A stretch of DNA of 38,603 bases from Agromyces sp. H66 (GCF_004959775.1 NZ_SJZG01000010.1:1-38603), one strand, 5' to 3'. Positions 7,030-15,098 are shown, numbered from the stretch's first letter. Notes: generated by a model from the letters alone, not told the origin. A program made the numbers and translations.

Positions 7030-8271
7030 TCAGCGCTTGGTGATCATCCACGTGCCGTCCGCGAGGTCCTTCGTGGGGTGCTGCACGTTCAGGAACAGCG
7101 TCTTCGGGTCCTTGCCGAAGTAGATGCCCGAGATCTCTGCGCCCGTGTCGCGGATCGACGCGAACTGCTCGACCACGTCGGCGGCGCCATCCTGGTCGTT
7201 GTCGAGCCCGGCGACCCACACGTCCGAGAGGTAGTTGTCCTCGACCATCCAGAGACGGCCGGCGGGGCCCTGCGCGAGGTTGTCGGGGTTGTTGAACCCG
7301 GTCACGCCCGCGCCCGCGTTCTCGACCGGCGCGTTCACGCCCTTCTCGACGAACGAGCTGAGCTCCTGCTTCGCGAGGTCGATCGCGACGACGCGGTCCT
7401 CAGAGGTGTTGGCGACGTAGAGCACGTTGCCGATGACCTCGACGTCCTCGGGGCGGCCGAACTCGGTCGCGGCGACGGCGTTCGCCGCGGCATCCGCGTC
7501 GACGACGACCTGGTCCATGTCGAGCGCGACCCACTCGAAGGCGCCGACCTTCTGCTGGTAGGTGCCCGAGTTCCAGAGCTGCTCGGCGTCGCCGAGGCCG
7601 GTGAGCTTCAGCGCGTAGAGCTGGCCGTCGGAGAGGTCGCCGCGCGTGGTGGGCTCGAACTTGAAGATCGAGCCGCCGTTGAGCTCGTCGATGACGAAGA
7701 CGCTGCCGTCGGCGAGCGCCTCGATGCCCTCGTGGCGGAGGATGCCGACCTCGCGACGCTCCTCGATGCGGGTGACGACCGTCGGGTCCTTCGGGTCGAG
7801 GAACGCCTCGAAGAGGCGACCGCCCGAGGTCTCCTCGGCGAAGAGCACCGTGCCCCACGGGGTCCAGCGGATGCCGTCGAGACGACGCCAGCCGGCGTCC
7901 TGCGCGATGACCTTCGCCTCGCCGGTCTTGAGGTCGACGACCGAGAGCGAGCCGTTCGAGCCCACCTCGTGGGTGCGGTACAGGTAGCGGCCGGCCTCGG
8001 GGCCGGTCTCGTTGACGGTGTTCATGTCGGTGAGGTCGTCGGCCCCGGCGTAGATGTCGAGCACGGTCTCGTCGGCCACGAGCTGCTGCGTGAAGCCGGT
8101 CGGGATGACGAAGGGCTCGGTCCAGGCGGCGGTGGCCGTGGCGTACGGCGTGCCGTCGATCGGGTCGAAGCCGATCGGGCCGTTGGCGGCGGTGGCCGCC
8201 CCGGCGGGGATGAGGGCGAAGGCGGTCGCGCAGAGCGCGGCGCCGGCGATGGTACGGATGCGCATGGTCAT
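7030..8271 (-). CDS. Secreted PhoX-like (DUF839) protein
   Basis: A 413-residue exported protein. Residues 1-29 are a Sec signal peptide (MTMRIRTIAGAALCATAFAL, cleavage probably after ATA). The mature part has repeated beta-propeller-like elements typical of the PhoX/DUF839 family: RYLYRTHEVGSNGSLSVVDL, RLDGIRWTPWGTVLFAEET, GRLFEAFLDPKD, HEGIEALADGSVFVIDELNGG, FGRPEDVEVIGNVLYVANT and FNNPDNLAQGPAGRLWMVED. PhoX proteins are calcium/iron phosphatases, but many DUF839 members are uncharacterised, so phosphatase activity is inference. The ATG at 8271 follows AGGAAG. Two GTTCACC-like boxes spaced 22 bases apart upstream would fit phosphate control. Confidence 0.85.
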   Translation of the reverse strand: MTMRIRTIAGAALCATAFALIPAGAATAANGPIGFDPIDGTPYATATAAWTEPFVIPTGFTQQLVADETVLDIYAGADDLTDMNTVNETGPEAGRYLYRTHEVGSNGSLSVVDLKTGEAKVIAQDAGWRRLDGIRWTPWGTVLFAEETSGGRLFEAFLDPKDPTVVTRIEERREVGILRHEGIEALADGSVFVIDELNGGSIFKFEPTTRGDLSDGQLYALKLTGLGDAEQLWNSGTYQQKVGAFEWVALDMDQVVVDADAAANAVAATEFGRPEDVEVIGNVLYVANTSEDRVVAIDLAKQELSSFVEKGVNAPVENAGAGVTGFNNPDNLAQGPAGRLWMVEDNYLSDVWVAGLDNDQDGAADVVEQFASIRDTGAEISGIYFGKDPKTLFLNVQHPTKDLADGTWMITKR

Positions 8272-8342
8272 ACGTGCTTCCTGTTCGGTTGGGGGAACAG
8301 TGCTCACGGTAGGCAGGTCAGGATGTCGCGAACGTTCCAGCG

Positions 8343-8371
8343 GGTGAGCGGCGGCTGATGTTTCGGTGAAC
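8343..8371 (-). promoter_or_regulatory. Possible PHO box upstream of the PhoX-like gene
   Basis: On the minus strand GTTCACC (8371-8365) and GCTCACC (8349-8343) are 22 bases apart, two turns of the 11-base spacing used by PhoP direct repeats in Streptomyces; the unit between them is poor. Weak evidence, but the downstream gene is of a phosphatase family. Confidence 0.3.
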
Positions 8372-8435
8372 AGGACGTGACCCGCGGCGCGGGTCGCCGG
8401 GGCCGGGCACGGATGTCGCAGCGGGTCGTGGCGCG

Positions 8436-8441
8436 TAGCAT
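8436..8441 (+). promoter_or_regulatory. -10 hexamer, leaderless promoter of the glutaminase-STAS gene
   Basis: TAGCAT ends seven bases before the ATG at 8449, which also decides between that ATG and the in-frame ATG at 8440 that overlaps the hexamer. Confidence 0.5.
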
Positions 8442-8448
8442 GACGGCC

Positions 8449-9291
8449 ATGGGGGAACCGACGGGCGACGCCAGGTACGACACCGACACCGCCCTGCTCG
8501 GCCGGCCGGTCGACGATGCGCTCGGCGACGCCCTGGTCGAGGTGGCCTCCCGCGTCGCCGACGGGGTGATCGCGGACTACATCCCCGAGCTCGCGGGCGC
8601 CGACGACGACGCGACCGACCCGTACTTCCGCCAGTGTGCGCTGCTGGTCACCACGACCGACCTCGCGCTGATGGGGGCGACGCTGGCGAACGGCGGGGTG
8701 CACCCGCTGACGCACGATCGGGTCGTCGATGAGGTCGTCGCCCGCGACACGCTCTCGCTCATGGCGACGTGCGGCATGTACGACCGATCGGGGGCGTGGA
8801 TCTTCCGCGTCGGGATGCCCGCGAAATCCGGCGTGGGCGGCGGCATCGTCGCGGTGAAGCCCGGCGAGTTCGGGGTGGGCGTATTCAGCCCGCCGCTGGA
8901 TCCGGCCGGCAACAGCAGCCGGGGCGTCGCGCTCCTCGAGATGCTCTCGGCTCGTTCGGGCCTGCACATGTTCGACCACACCGCCGGGCCCCCATCGCCG
9001 ACGGGCGCCGTCACCGTCGATCGTGCCTCGGGCGTGACGATCGCGCTGCGCGGCGAACTCGACTTCGTCGCGGCCGAGCAGATCGTGCACGACAGCGGCC
9101 GCCTCCTCGAGCACACCGGTGCGACGACACTCGGCCTCGACTTCGAGGACGTCACGCGAGTGGCGCCGATCGCGGAACGGCTGCTCGCGGCGACGGTGCG
9201 CGAGGCGGATGCCGCGGGCATCACGGTGCGGGTGATCAACGCCGGATCGCTCGACCTCGACCTCGGCCTCGGCTCGTCGGCAGTGAGCTGA
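8449..9291 (+). CDS. Internally deleted glutaminase fused to STAS domain
   Basis: A 280-residue protein. Residues about 38-50 (VADGVIADYIPELA) match the beginning of serine-dependent glutaminases (GlsA/YbaS family), but residue 57 onward (DPYFRQCALLV, DLALMGATLANGGVHPLT, SLMATCGMYDRSGAWIF, VGMPAKSGVGGGIVAVKPGE, GVGVFSPPLDPAGNSSRGV) matches only the C-terminal part. About 140-160 residues between them, including the catalytic SxxK serine/lysine and the substrate Asn/Glu residues, are missing without loss of frame. Y59, Y111 and V129 correspond to active-site residues that remain. Residues 185-275 form a STAS domain of the anti-sigma-antagonist type (VTIALRGELDFVAAEQIV). Glutaminase activity is therefore unlikely; a binding or signalling role, or a decaying gene, is inferred. 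Confidence 0.8.
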   Translation: MGEPTGDARYDTDTALLGRPVDDALGDALVEVASRVADGVIADYIPELAGADDDATDPYFRQCALLVTTTDLALMGATLANGGVHPLTHDRVVDEVVARDTLSLMATCGMYDRSGAWIFRVGMPAKSGVGGGIVAVKPGEFGVGVFSPPLDPAGNSSRGVALLEMLSARSGLHMFDHTAGPPSPTGAVTVDRASGVTIALRGELDFVAAEQIVHDSGRLLEHTGATTLGLDFEDVTRVAPIAERLLAATVREADAAGITVRVINAGSLDLDLGLGSSAVS

Positions 9292-9389
9292 GGGCACGGC
9301 ATCGTCCGGCCCCGCCCTGCACAGAATCACCCATGCCCCATCCGGCAGGATGCGGAATTCGTTCGAGGCGGACGAGGGGATGCCGCGCC

Positions 9390-9395
9390 TACCGT
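9390..9395 (+). promoter_or_regulatory. -10 hexamer, leaderless promoter of the PQ-loop-like gene
   Basis: TACCGT ends seven bases before the ATG at 9403. Confidence 0.5.
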
Positions 9396-9402
9396 TCAGA
9401 GC

Positions 9403-9762
9403 ATGGACATCCCACTGATCGCCGGCGCGGTCTCGACCGTCGCGTTCGCGGTCAGCAACCTGCCGATGCTGCGCAAGGCGCTGCGCACGCGGGATGTCTC
9501 GTCGTACAGCCTCTCGAGCATCGCGATGATCAACGTCGCGAACGCCGTGTACTCGCTCTACGTGATCAGCCTCCCCGTCGGCCCCGTCTGGGCGCTGCAC
9601 GCCTTCTATCTCGTCTCCTGCGCGATCATGCTCGTGCTCTGCGTGGCTCAGCGACGCGCCTCGGCCCGACGGGTTCCTCGTGCCGAGCACTCCGGGGCCC
9701 GCGGGGCCAGCGCGGTCCGAACGCCTCGTCGACGCGTGCCCGCCGGCTCGTCGGGACGCTGA
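9403..9762 (+). CDS. PQ-loop/SemiSWEET-like small membrane protein
   Basis: A 119-residue membrane protein. Three hydrophobic helices fill the first 86 residues: IPLIAGAVSTVAFAVSNLPML, YSLSSIAMINVANAVYSLYVI and VWALHAFYLVSCAIMLVLCVA. The N-terminal SNLPMLRKALRTRDVSSYS resembles the PQ-loop motif of SemiSWEET and related transporters (proline in helix 1, then a short loop with a RTKDVSSYS-type element), so a half-transporter that works as a dimer is plausible. The arginine-rich tail after residue 86 is low in complexity. The leaderless start at 9403 is well supported by TACCGT. Confidence 0.7.
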   Translation: MDIPLIAGAVSTVAFAVSNLPMLRKALRTRDVSSYSLSSIAMINVANAVYSLYVISLPVGPVWALHAFYLVSCAIMLVLCVAQRRASARRVPRAEHSGARGASAVRTPRRRVPAGSSGR

Positions 9763-9828
9763 ATCCGTCGCACCCGATCCCGGCCCGCAGCACGAGCCGC
9801 GTGGTCGCGTGAGCGGTCGGGGGTGGTT

Positions 9829-9857
9829 GTTCACCGCGGCGCCACCTGGGCTTCGCG
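9829..9857 (+). promoter_or_regulatory. Possible PHO box upstream of the metallophosphoesterase
   Basis: GTTCACC at 9829-9835, CGCCACC at 9840-9846 and CTTCGCG at 9851-9857 follow one another at exact 11-base steps, the layout of PhoP-binding repeats; only the first repeat is a perfect match. A -10-like TACCGT follows near 9878. Confidence 0.3.
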
Positions 9858-9930
9858 GCGTCGTCGCTCGCCGTGCCTACCGTGGCGGTCGCCCTGACGT
9901 ATTCACCCCGACCCAGCAATGGAGCCCGTC

Positions 9931-10989
9931 ATGTCGTTGTCCAGAACCCAACAGCTCGCGGGGATCGCCACCGTCGCGCTGGCCCTCCTCGTGTCGACCG
10001 CAGTTCCCGCCCACGCCGCACCCGGATCCGCGGATGCCCCGAACGACGAGTCGTTCAGCTTCGCCGTGATCGGCGACGTGCCCTACGGCTCCGCCCAGAT
10101 CGCCCGGTTCCCCGCGATGGTGTCCGAGCTCAACGAGCAGGACGAGCTCCGCTTCGTCGCGCACGTCGGCGACATCAAGGCGGGATCGGCCCAGTGCACC
10201 GACGACTACTTCGCCGCCATCAAGGCGCAGTTCGATCGGTTCGAGGCCCCGCTGGTCTACACGCCCGGCGACAACGAATGGGTCGACTGCCACCGGACCA
10301 ACAACGGCTCCTATGATCCGCTCGAGCGCCTCGACGCGTTGCGCTCCGTGTTCTTCGCCGACCCCGGAAAGACGCTCGGGGCCAACATGCCCGTCACGGT
10401 TCCCGACCCGTCCCTCCCCGAGAACGTCACGTTCGGCGCGCAGCGCGTGGCCTTCTCCGTGCTGAACATCCAGGGCTCAAACAACTCGCTGATGCCCTGG
10501 ACCGGCCTCGGCCTGACCGAGCCCACCACCGCCCAGCTGCAGGAGGTGGCTTCCCGGACCGCCGCGGACGTTGCGCAGCTCGAGCGCACCTTCGCCGACG
10601 CGAAGCGGACCAATGCCCGGGCGGTCGTCATCATGGCCCAGGCGGACATGTTCGACCCGTTCCTGCTGCAGCTCGGGGCCGCCGAGCACCCGGAGCTGGT
10701 GAGCGGCTTCCGCCCGATCGTCGAGGCACTGGCCGAGGGCGCCCGCGAGTTCGGCGGCGAGGTCTACCTGTTCAACGGCGACAGCCACGTCTACACCGAC
10801 GACTCGCCGCTGGCGACCGGCTCGCCCTGGCTGGAGATCTACGGCCAGGACGGCGTCGACACGCTCCGCCGGGTGACCGTGCAGGGTGCCGCGACGTCGA
10901 ACGAGTGGCTGCGGGTCTCGGTGCGGTCGAACTCGGCCCACGGTGACGACGTGCTGAGCTGGGAGCGCGTGCCCTACACCGCGTCCTGA
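9931..10989 (+). CDS. Secreted calcineurin-like metallophosphoesterase
   Basis: A 352-residue exported protein. A Sec signal peptide covers about 29 residues (QQLAGIATVALALLVSTAVP then AHA-AP). The metallophosphoesterase metal ligands can be followed in order: FAVIGDVPYG, VAHVGDIKAGS, YTPGDNEWVDC and, near the end, LFNGDSHVYTDD. The substrate is unknown; phosphodiesters or phosphomonoesters outside the cell are likely. The ATG at 9931 is chosen over that at 9919 because GGAG (9921-9924) sits six bases before it. It faces the dehydrogenase gene across a strong shared terminator. A GTTCACC box upstream hints at phosphate-starvation control. Confidence 0.88.
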   Translation: MSLSRTQQLAGIATVALALLVSTAVPAHAAPGSADAPNDESFSFAVIGDVPYGSAQIARFPAMVSELNEQDELRFVAHVGDIKAGSAQCTDDYFAAIKAQFDRFEAPLVYTPGDNEWVDCHRTNNGSYDPLERLDALRSVFFADPGKTLGANMPVTVPDPSLPENVTFGAQRVAFSVLNIQGSNNSLMPWTGLGLTEPTTAQLQEVASRTAADVAQLERTFADAKRTNARAVVIMAQADMFDPFLLQLGAAEHPELVSGFRPIVEALAEGAREFGGEVYLFNGDSHVYTDDSPLATGSPWLEIYGQDGVDTLRRVTVQGAATSNEWLRVSVRSNSAHGDDVLSWERVPYTAS

Positions 10990-11020
10990 GCGGCTCGTCA
11001 CGACGACGAGCCCCGGCATG

Positions 11021-11059
11021 ACGCGCGCCCCCGGAACCTTCGGCTCCGGGGGCGCGCGT
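11021..11059. terminator. Strong bidirectional terminator
   Basis: ACGCGCGCCCCCGGA (11021-11035) pairs perfectly over 15 bases with TCCGGGGGCGCGCGT (11045-11059). It separates the converging metallophosphoesterase and semialdehyde dehydrogenase genes. Confidence 0.85.
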
Positions 11060-11075
11060 CGCGTTCGGACCGCGA

Positions 11076-12440
11076 TCAGGCGATGCGGATCATCTTCTTG
11101 TTGACGAACTCGTCGGCGCCGAGGCGACCCATCTCGCGACCGGTGCCCGATCGCTTGACGCCGCCGAACGGCAGCTCGGCGCCGTCGGCGAGCACGACGT
11201 TCACGAAGACCATGCCGGCCTCGATCGCGTTCGCGACGCGGTCGGCCTGCTCGGGGTCGGTCGTGTAGACGTAGGAGCCGAGGCCGAACGGGATGTCGTT
11301 GGCGATGCGCACCGCCTCCGCTTCGTCGGCGGCGCGATACACCTGCGCGACGGGCCCGAAGAACTCCTCCTTCGATGCGGGGTTGTCGCTCGCGACATCC
11401 GTCAGCACCGTCGTCTGGAAGAACGCGCCCTCGCGAGTGCCGCCGTGCACGAGCTTCGCGCCGTGCTCGACCGCGCGCTCGACCTGCTTCTCGAGGCCCT
11501 CTGCCGCCCTCAGCGACGAAAGCGGTCCGAGTGCCGAGTCGCTCGAGGTGGGATCGGTCGCCTCGACCTCGGCGATCTTGGCGGTGAACTTCTCGAGGAA
11601 CGGCTCGTAGAGCTCGTCGATCACGATGAAGCGCTTCGCCGCGTTGCACGACTGGCCGCTGTTGTCGAGGCGTGCGTCGACGGCGTTCTGCACGGCCGCG
11701 TCGAGGTCGTCGGTCGAGAGCAGGATGAACGGGTCGGACCCACCGAGTTCGAGCACGACCTTCTTCAGGTGCCGACCGGCGACCTCGGCGACCGCCGCGC
11801 CGGCACGCTCGGAGCCGGTGAGCGAGACGCCCTGCACGCGCGGGTCGGCGATGACGGTCGCGATCTGGTCGTGCGTCGCGTAGAGGTTCACGTACGCGCC
11901 GGCGGGGAAGCCCGCGTCGAGGAAGATCTGCTGGATCGCTTCGGCCGACTCGGGGCACTGCTCGGCGTGCTTCAGCAGGATCGTGTTGCCGATGATGAGA
12001 TTGGGACCTGCGAACCTCGCGACCTGGTAGTACGGGAAGTTCCACGGCATGACACCGAGCAGCACGCCGAGCGAACTGCGTCGGATGACCGCCGAGCCTT
12101 CGCCGGCGAGCAACTGCACCGGCTCGTCCTTCAGGAACTCGGCGGCGTTGTCGGCGTAGTACGTGTAGATGTCACCGGCGAAATCGGCCTCGGCGAGGGC
12201 CTGCTCGATGGGCTTGCCCATCTCGCGCACGATGATCTCGGCGAGCTCCTGGCGGCGCTCGACGTGCAGTTCGCCGACGCGCCGGATGAGCGCGGCACGC
12301 TCTTCGACGGTCGTGGACTTCGACCAGGTGCGGTGCGCCTCGTCGGCCGACGCGATCGCCGACTCGAGCTCCGAGTCGGTGATCGTGGGGTACGTCTTGA
12401 GGACCTCACCGGTCGCAGGATTGGTCACGGCATAGCTCAT
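11076..12440 (-). CDS. NAD(P)-dependent succinate/glutarate semialdehyde dehydrogenase
   Basis: A 454-residue aldehyde dehydrogenase closest in style to the GabD1 group, which oxidises succinate semialdehyde (and often glutarate semialdehyde) to the dicarboxylate in the cytoplasm. The cofactor site shows GVMPWNFPYYQ near residue 129 and LTGSERAGAAVAE; the catalytic pair is E231 in LELGGSDPF and C265 in NSGQSCNAAKR; EEFFGPVAQVYR and the C-terminal PFGGVKRSGTGREMG are also present. The ATG at 12440 follows GAGGAG. It is divergent from a CoA-transferase and a glutaryl-CoA dehydrogenase, which suggests that glutarate semialdehyde is the natural substrate here (inference). Confidence 0.9.
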   Translation of the reverse strand: MSYAVTNPATGEVLKTYPTITDSELESAIASADEAHRTWSKSTTVEERAALIRRVGELHVERRQELAEIIVREMGKPIEQALAEADFAGDIYTYYADNAAEFLKDEPVQLLAGEGSAVIRRSSLGVLLGVMPWNFPYYQVARFAGPNLIIGNTILLKHAEQCPESAEAIQQIFLDAGFPAGAYVNLYATHDQIATVIADPRVQGVSLTGSERAGAAVAEVAGRHLKKVVLELGGSDPFILLSTDDLDAAVQNAVDARLDNSGQSCNAAKRFIVIDELYEPFLEKFTAKIAEVEATDPTSSDSALGPLSSLRAAEGLEKQVERAVEHGAKLVHGGTREGAFFQTTVLTDVASDNPASKEEFFGPVAQVYRAADEAEAVRIANDIPFGLGSYVYTTDPEQADRVANAIEAGMVFVNVVLADGAELPFGGVKRSGTGREMGRLGADEFVNKKMIRIA

Positions 12441-12608
12441 GGGGCTCCTCTGTCGCTGAGTGCACCTCGGATACGCCGACCGGTCGGCGACGACGGTGCA
12501 CACCTGCCACCAGCCTAAGCGGCGACCGGATGCCGCGGTACCGACGCGATGGCGGATTCCGCGCGTGGCTTCGACGGAATGTACAACGGCGGGGTGAGGT
12601 CTGCTGGG

Positions 12609-12614
12609 TATGGT
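12609..12614 (+). promoter_or_regulatory. -10 hexamer of the CoA-transferase/gcdH operon
   Basis: TATGGT lies 28 bases before the GTG at 12643, leaving a short leader with the GAGGAGG ribosome binding site. Confidence 0.4.
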
Positions 12615-12642
12615 GGCGAGTGATCGAGCCGAGGAGGACGCA

Positions 12643-13833
12643 GTGGGTCACGGCGTGCTGGGCGACATCCGCGTCGCGGACTTCTCCCGGGTGCTCGCCG
12701 GCCCCTATGCGACGATGCTGCTCGCCGACTTCGGCGCCGACGTCATCAAGATCGAGTCGCCGCTGGGCGACGACACCCGCCACTGGGTACCGCCGGTCGA
12801 CCCGGGCGGCCGCGCCACCTACTTCGGCGCCGTGAACCGCAACAAGCGGTCGGTGGTGCTCGACCTCGCGGATGCCGCGGGGCTCGCCGAGGCACGTCGG
12901 CTCGCGACCTCCGCCGACGTCGTCATCGAGAACTTCCGCCCGGGCGTGATGGCACGGTTCGGGCTCGACCACGAGACCGTCCGCGCCGCGAACCCCGGGG
13001 TGGTGTACTGCTCGATCACCGGGTTCGGCACGGGCGAGGGTGCCGCGCTCGCCGGATACGACCTGCTCGTGCAGGCCGTCGGCGGGCTCATGAGCATCAC
13101 GGGTCCGCCCGACGGCGAGGCGTCGAAGGCGGGCGTCGCGCTCGTCGACGTGCTCACCGGCCAGAACGCCGTCGCCGGCATCCTGCTCGCCCTGCGGGAG
13201 CGCGACCGCACCGGGGAGGGGCAGCTCGTTGAGGTGAACCTCCTGCAGAGCCTCCTCTCGGCGCTCACGAACCAGGCCTCGTCGACCCTCGCCACGGGAA
13301 CGCCGCCCCGGCGCATGGGCAACCAGCACCCGAGCATCGCCCCGTACGCCGTGTTCCGTGCGGCCGACCGCGAGCTCGTCATCGCCGTGGGCAACGACAA
13401 GCAGTTCCGTGCCCTGGCCGACGTGCTCCGCGCACCCGGGCTCGCCACCGACGCGCGGTTCGGGGGCAACGCCGCGCGCGTCGCCCATCGCGACGAGCTG
13501 CGCGCGGCCATCGAGCAGGCGCTCGCCGCGGCATCCGCTGCGCACTGGGTCGACGCGCTCACGCGTGCCGGCGTGCCCGCCGGGATGGTGAACGACGTCG
13601 CCGAGGCCATCGGATTCGCCGAGTCGCTCGGCCTCGAGCCGGTCGCCGAGATCGCGGAGGGTGCTGCGGCCGCCACGGGTCTCGAGGTGGCCGCTTCGGC
13701 CGCTCCTCGGCCGGCGGGGGTGCACCGATCGATCGCGAATCCCATCGGGCTCTCCGCCTTCGCACCCGACTACCGCACGGCGCCACCCCACCTGGGCGAG
13801 CACGACGGCGCCGACTGGCTCCCGCGAGCATGA
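12643..13833 (+). CDS. Class III CoA-transferase, probably succinyl-CoA:glutarate CoA-transferase
   Basis: A 396-residue CaiB/BaiF family CoA-transferase, which moves CoA between carboxylic acids through an aspartyl-CoA intermediate. The family opening LGDIRVADFSRVLAGPYATM, the KIESPLGDDTRHW segment, NRNKRSVVLDL and the catalytic D169 in VALVDVLTGQNA are visible; 169 is also the position of the catalytic aspartate in formyl-CoA transferase. The GTG start at 12643 is set by GAGGAGG five bases upstream; the upstream ATG at 12610 lacks one. It overlaps or nearly touches the glutaryl-CoA dehydrogenase gene, so glutarate as acceptor is the natural inference (compare human SUGCT). Other dicarboxylates remain possible. 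Confidence 0.88.
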   Translation: MGHGVLGDIRVADFSRVLAGPYATMLLADFGADVIKIESPLGDDTRHWVPPVDPGGRATYFGAVNRNKRSVVLDLADAAGLAEARRLATSADVVIENFRPGVMARFGLDHETVRAANPGVVYCSITGFGTGEGAALAGYDLLVQAVGGLMSITGPPDGEASKAGVALVDVLTGQNAVAGILLALRERDRTGEGQLVEVNLLQSLLSALTNQASSTLATGTPPRRMGNQHPSIAPYAVFRAADRELVIAVGNDKQFRALADVLRAPGLATDARFGGNAARVAHRDELRAAIEQALAAASAAHWVDALTRAGVPAGMVNDVAEAIGFAESLGLEPVAEIAEGAAAATGLEVAASAAPRPAGVHRSIANPIGLSAFAPDYRTAPPHLGEHDGADWLPRA

Positions 13834-13862
13834 CCGCAGACCCAACCACCGAGAGGACCCCG

Positions 13863-15098
13863 ATGACCGACGCCGACGTCACCGCCCCGCGCATCGATGC
13901 CGTGTTCGACTTCGACGCCCTGCTCACCGACGACGAGCGCGAGTGGCAGCAGCGCGCCCGGCGCTTCGCGCAGGAGCGCATCCTGCCGGTGATCGAGGAC
14001 GACTTCGAGCGGAAGCATTTCCGCCGCGAGCTCGTGCGCGAGCTCGGCGAGCTCGGGTTCCTCGGCATGCACCTCACCGGCTACGGATGCGCCGGCGCGG
14101 GCGCCGTCTCGTACGGCCTCGTCTGCCTCGAGCTCGAGGCCGCCGACAGCGGCTGGCGCACGTTCGTCTCGGTGCAGGGGTCGCTCGCGATGAGCGCGAT
14201 CCACAAGTACGGCTCCGAGGAGCAGAAGCAGCGGTGGCTGCCCGGCATGGCGAAGGGCGAGCTCATCGGATGCTTCGCCCTCACCGAGCCGCAGGGCGGC
14301 AGCGATCCCGCCGCGATGACGACCACCGCGCGTCGTGACGGCGACGAGTGGGTGCTCGACGGCGCCAAGCGCTGGATCGGCCTCGCCTCGCTCGCCGACG
14401 TGGCCGTCGTGTGGGCCAGGGTCGCTGAGCCTGCCGAAGCGGGAGACGCTTCGACGGAGTCCGGCCCTTCGACGCGCTCAGGGACCACGGTGCGCGGATT
14501 CCTCGTGCCGACGTCGACTCCGGGCTTCACGGCGACCCCGATCGACGGCAAGCTCTCGATGCGCGCCTCGGTGCAGTGCGACGTCGACCTCGACGAGGTG
14601 CGTGTGCCGGCCGATGCGATGCTGCCCGGGGCATCCGGTCTCTCGGGTCCGTTCGGATGCCTCAACGAGGCGCGCTACGGCATCGTGTGGGGCGCCATGG
14701 GCGCGGCCCGCTCGTGCCTCGAGTCGGCGCTGGCACGCTCGACCGAGCGCGAGGTGTTCGGCAGGCCGATCGGGCGGAACCAGCTGATCCAGGCCAAGCT
14801 CGCCGACATGTTCGTCGAGGTGGAGAAGGGCATCCTGCTCGCCCTCCACCTGGGGCGGCTGAAGGAGCGCGGAGCGCTCACACCCGCGCAGATCTCGGTC
14901 GGCAAGCTCAACAGCGTGCGTGAAGCGCTCGAGATCGCCCACCAGGCGCGCGCGATCCTCGCCGGAGACGGCATCACGAACGCGTTCCCCGTCATGCGGC
15001 ACGCCGCGAACCTCGAATCGGTGCGCACATACGAGGGCACCGACGAGATCCACCAGCTCGTGCTCGGTCGGGCGCTCACCGGGCTGAACGCATTCTGA
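13863..15098 (+). CDS. gcdH: Glutaryl-CoA dehydrogenase with in-frame repeat insertion
   Basis: A 411-residue acyl-CoA dehydrogenase that converts glutaryl-CoA to crotonyl-CoA with FAD. Typical parts are FLGMHLTGYGCAGAGAVSYG, SVQGSLAMSAIHKYGSEEQK, CFALTEPQGGSDPAAM, GAKRWIGLASLADVAVVWAR, EARYGIVWGAMGAA and the catalytic glutamate (residue 391) in TYEGTDEIHQLVLG. About 22 residues near 186-208 (EPAEAGDASTESGPSTRSG) have no counterpart in the family and are encoded by a REP-like element. The ATG at 13863 follows GAGAGGA; an ATG at 13830 that overlaps the stop of the CoA-transferase by four bases is an alternative with 11 more residues. The two genes form one operon. Confidence 0.92.
   Translation: MTDADVTAPRIDAVFDFDALLTDDEREWQQRARRFAQERILPVIEDDFERKHFRRELVRELGELGFLGMHLTGYGCAGAGAVSYGLVCLELEAADSGWRTFVSVQGSLAMSAIHKYGSEEQKQRWLPGMAKGELIGCFALTEPQGGSDPAAMTTTARRDGDEWVLDGAKRWIGLASLADVAVVWARVAEPAEAGDASTESGPSTRSGTTVRGFLVPTSTPGFTATPIDGKLSMRASVQCDVDLDEVRVPADAMLPGASGLSGPFGCLNEARYGIVWGAMGAARSCLESALARSTEREVFGRPIGRNQLIQAKLADMFVEVEKGILLALHLGRLKERGALTPAQISVGKLNSVREALEIAHQARAILAGDGITNAFPVMRHAANLESVRTYEGTDEIHQLVLGRALTGLNAF
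14420..14486. repeat. REP-like inverted pair inside gcdH
   Basis: A GGTCGCTGAGCCTGCCGAAG unit, then CGCTTCGACGGAG, then GGCCCTTCGACGCGCTCAGG with GACC: two divergent members of the dispersed palindrome family, arranged as an inverted pair and about 67 bases long. The insertion keeps the reading frame of gcdH open. Confidence 0.75.

Noticed and set aside
6859..8358. A 499-codon open frame on the plus strand
   Set aside because: It is antisense to the PhoX-like gene and overlaps the DUF1801-like gene in another frame; its sequence is rich in Val, Arg and Glu typical of shadow frames.
8272..9834. N-terminal extension of the PhoX-like frame to 934 codons
   Set aside because: The extension is antisense to the glutaminase-STAS and PQ-loop genes, and the signal peptide begins at 8271.
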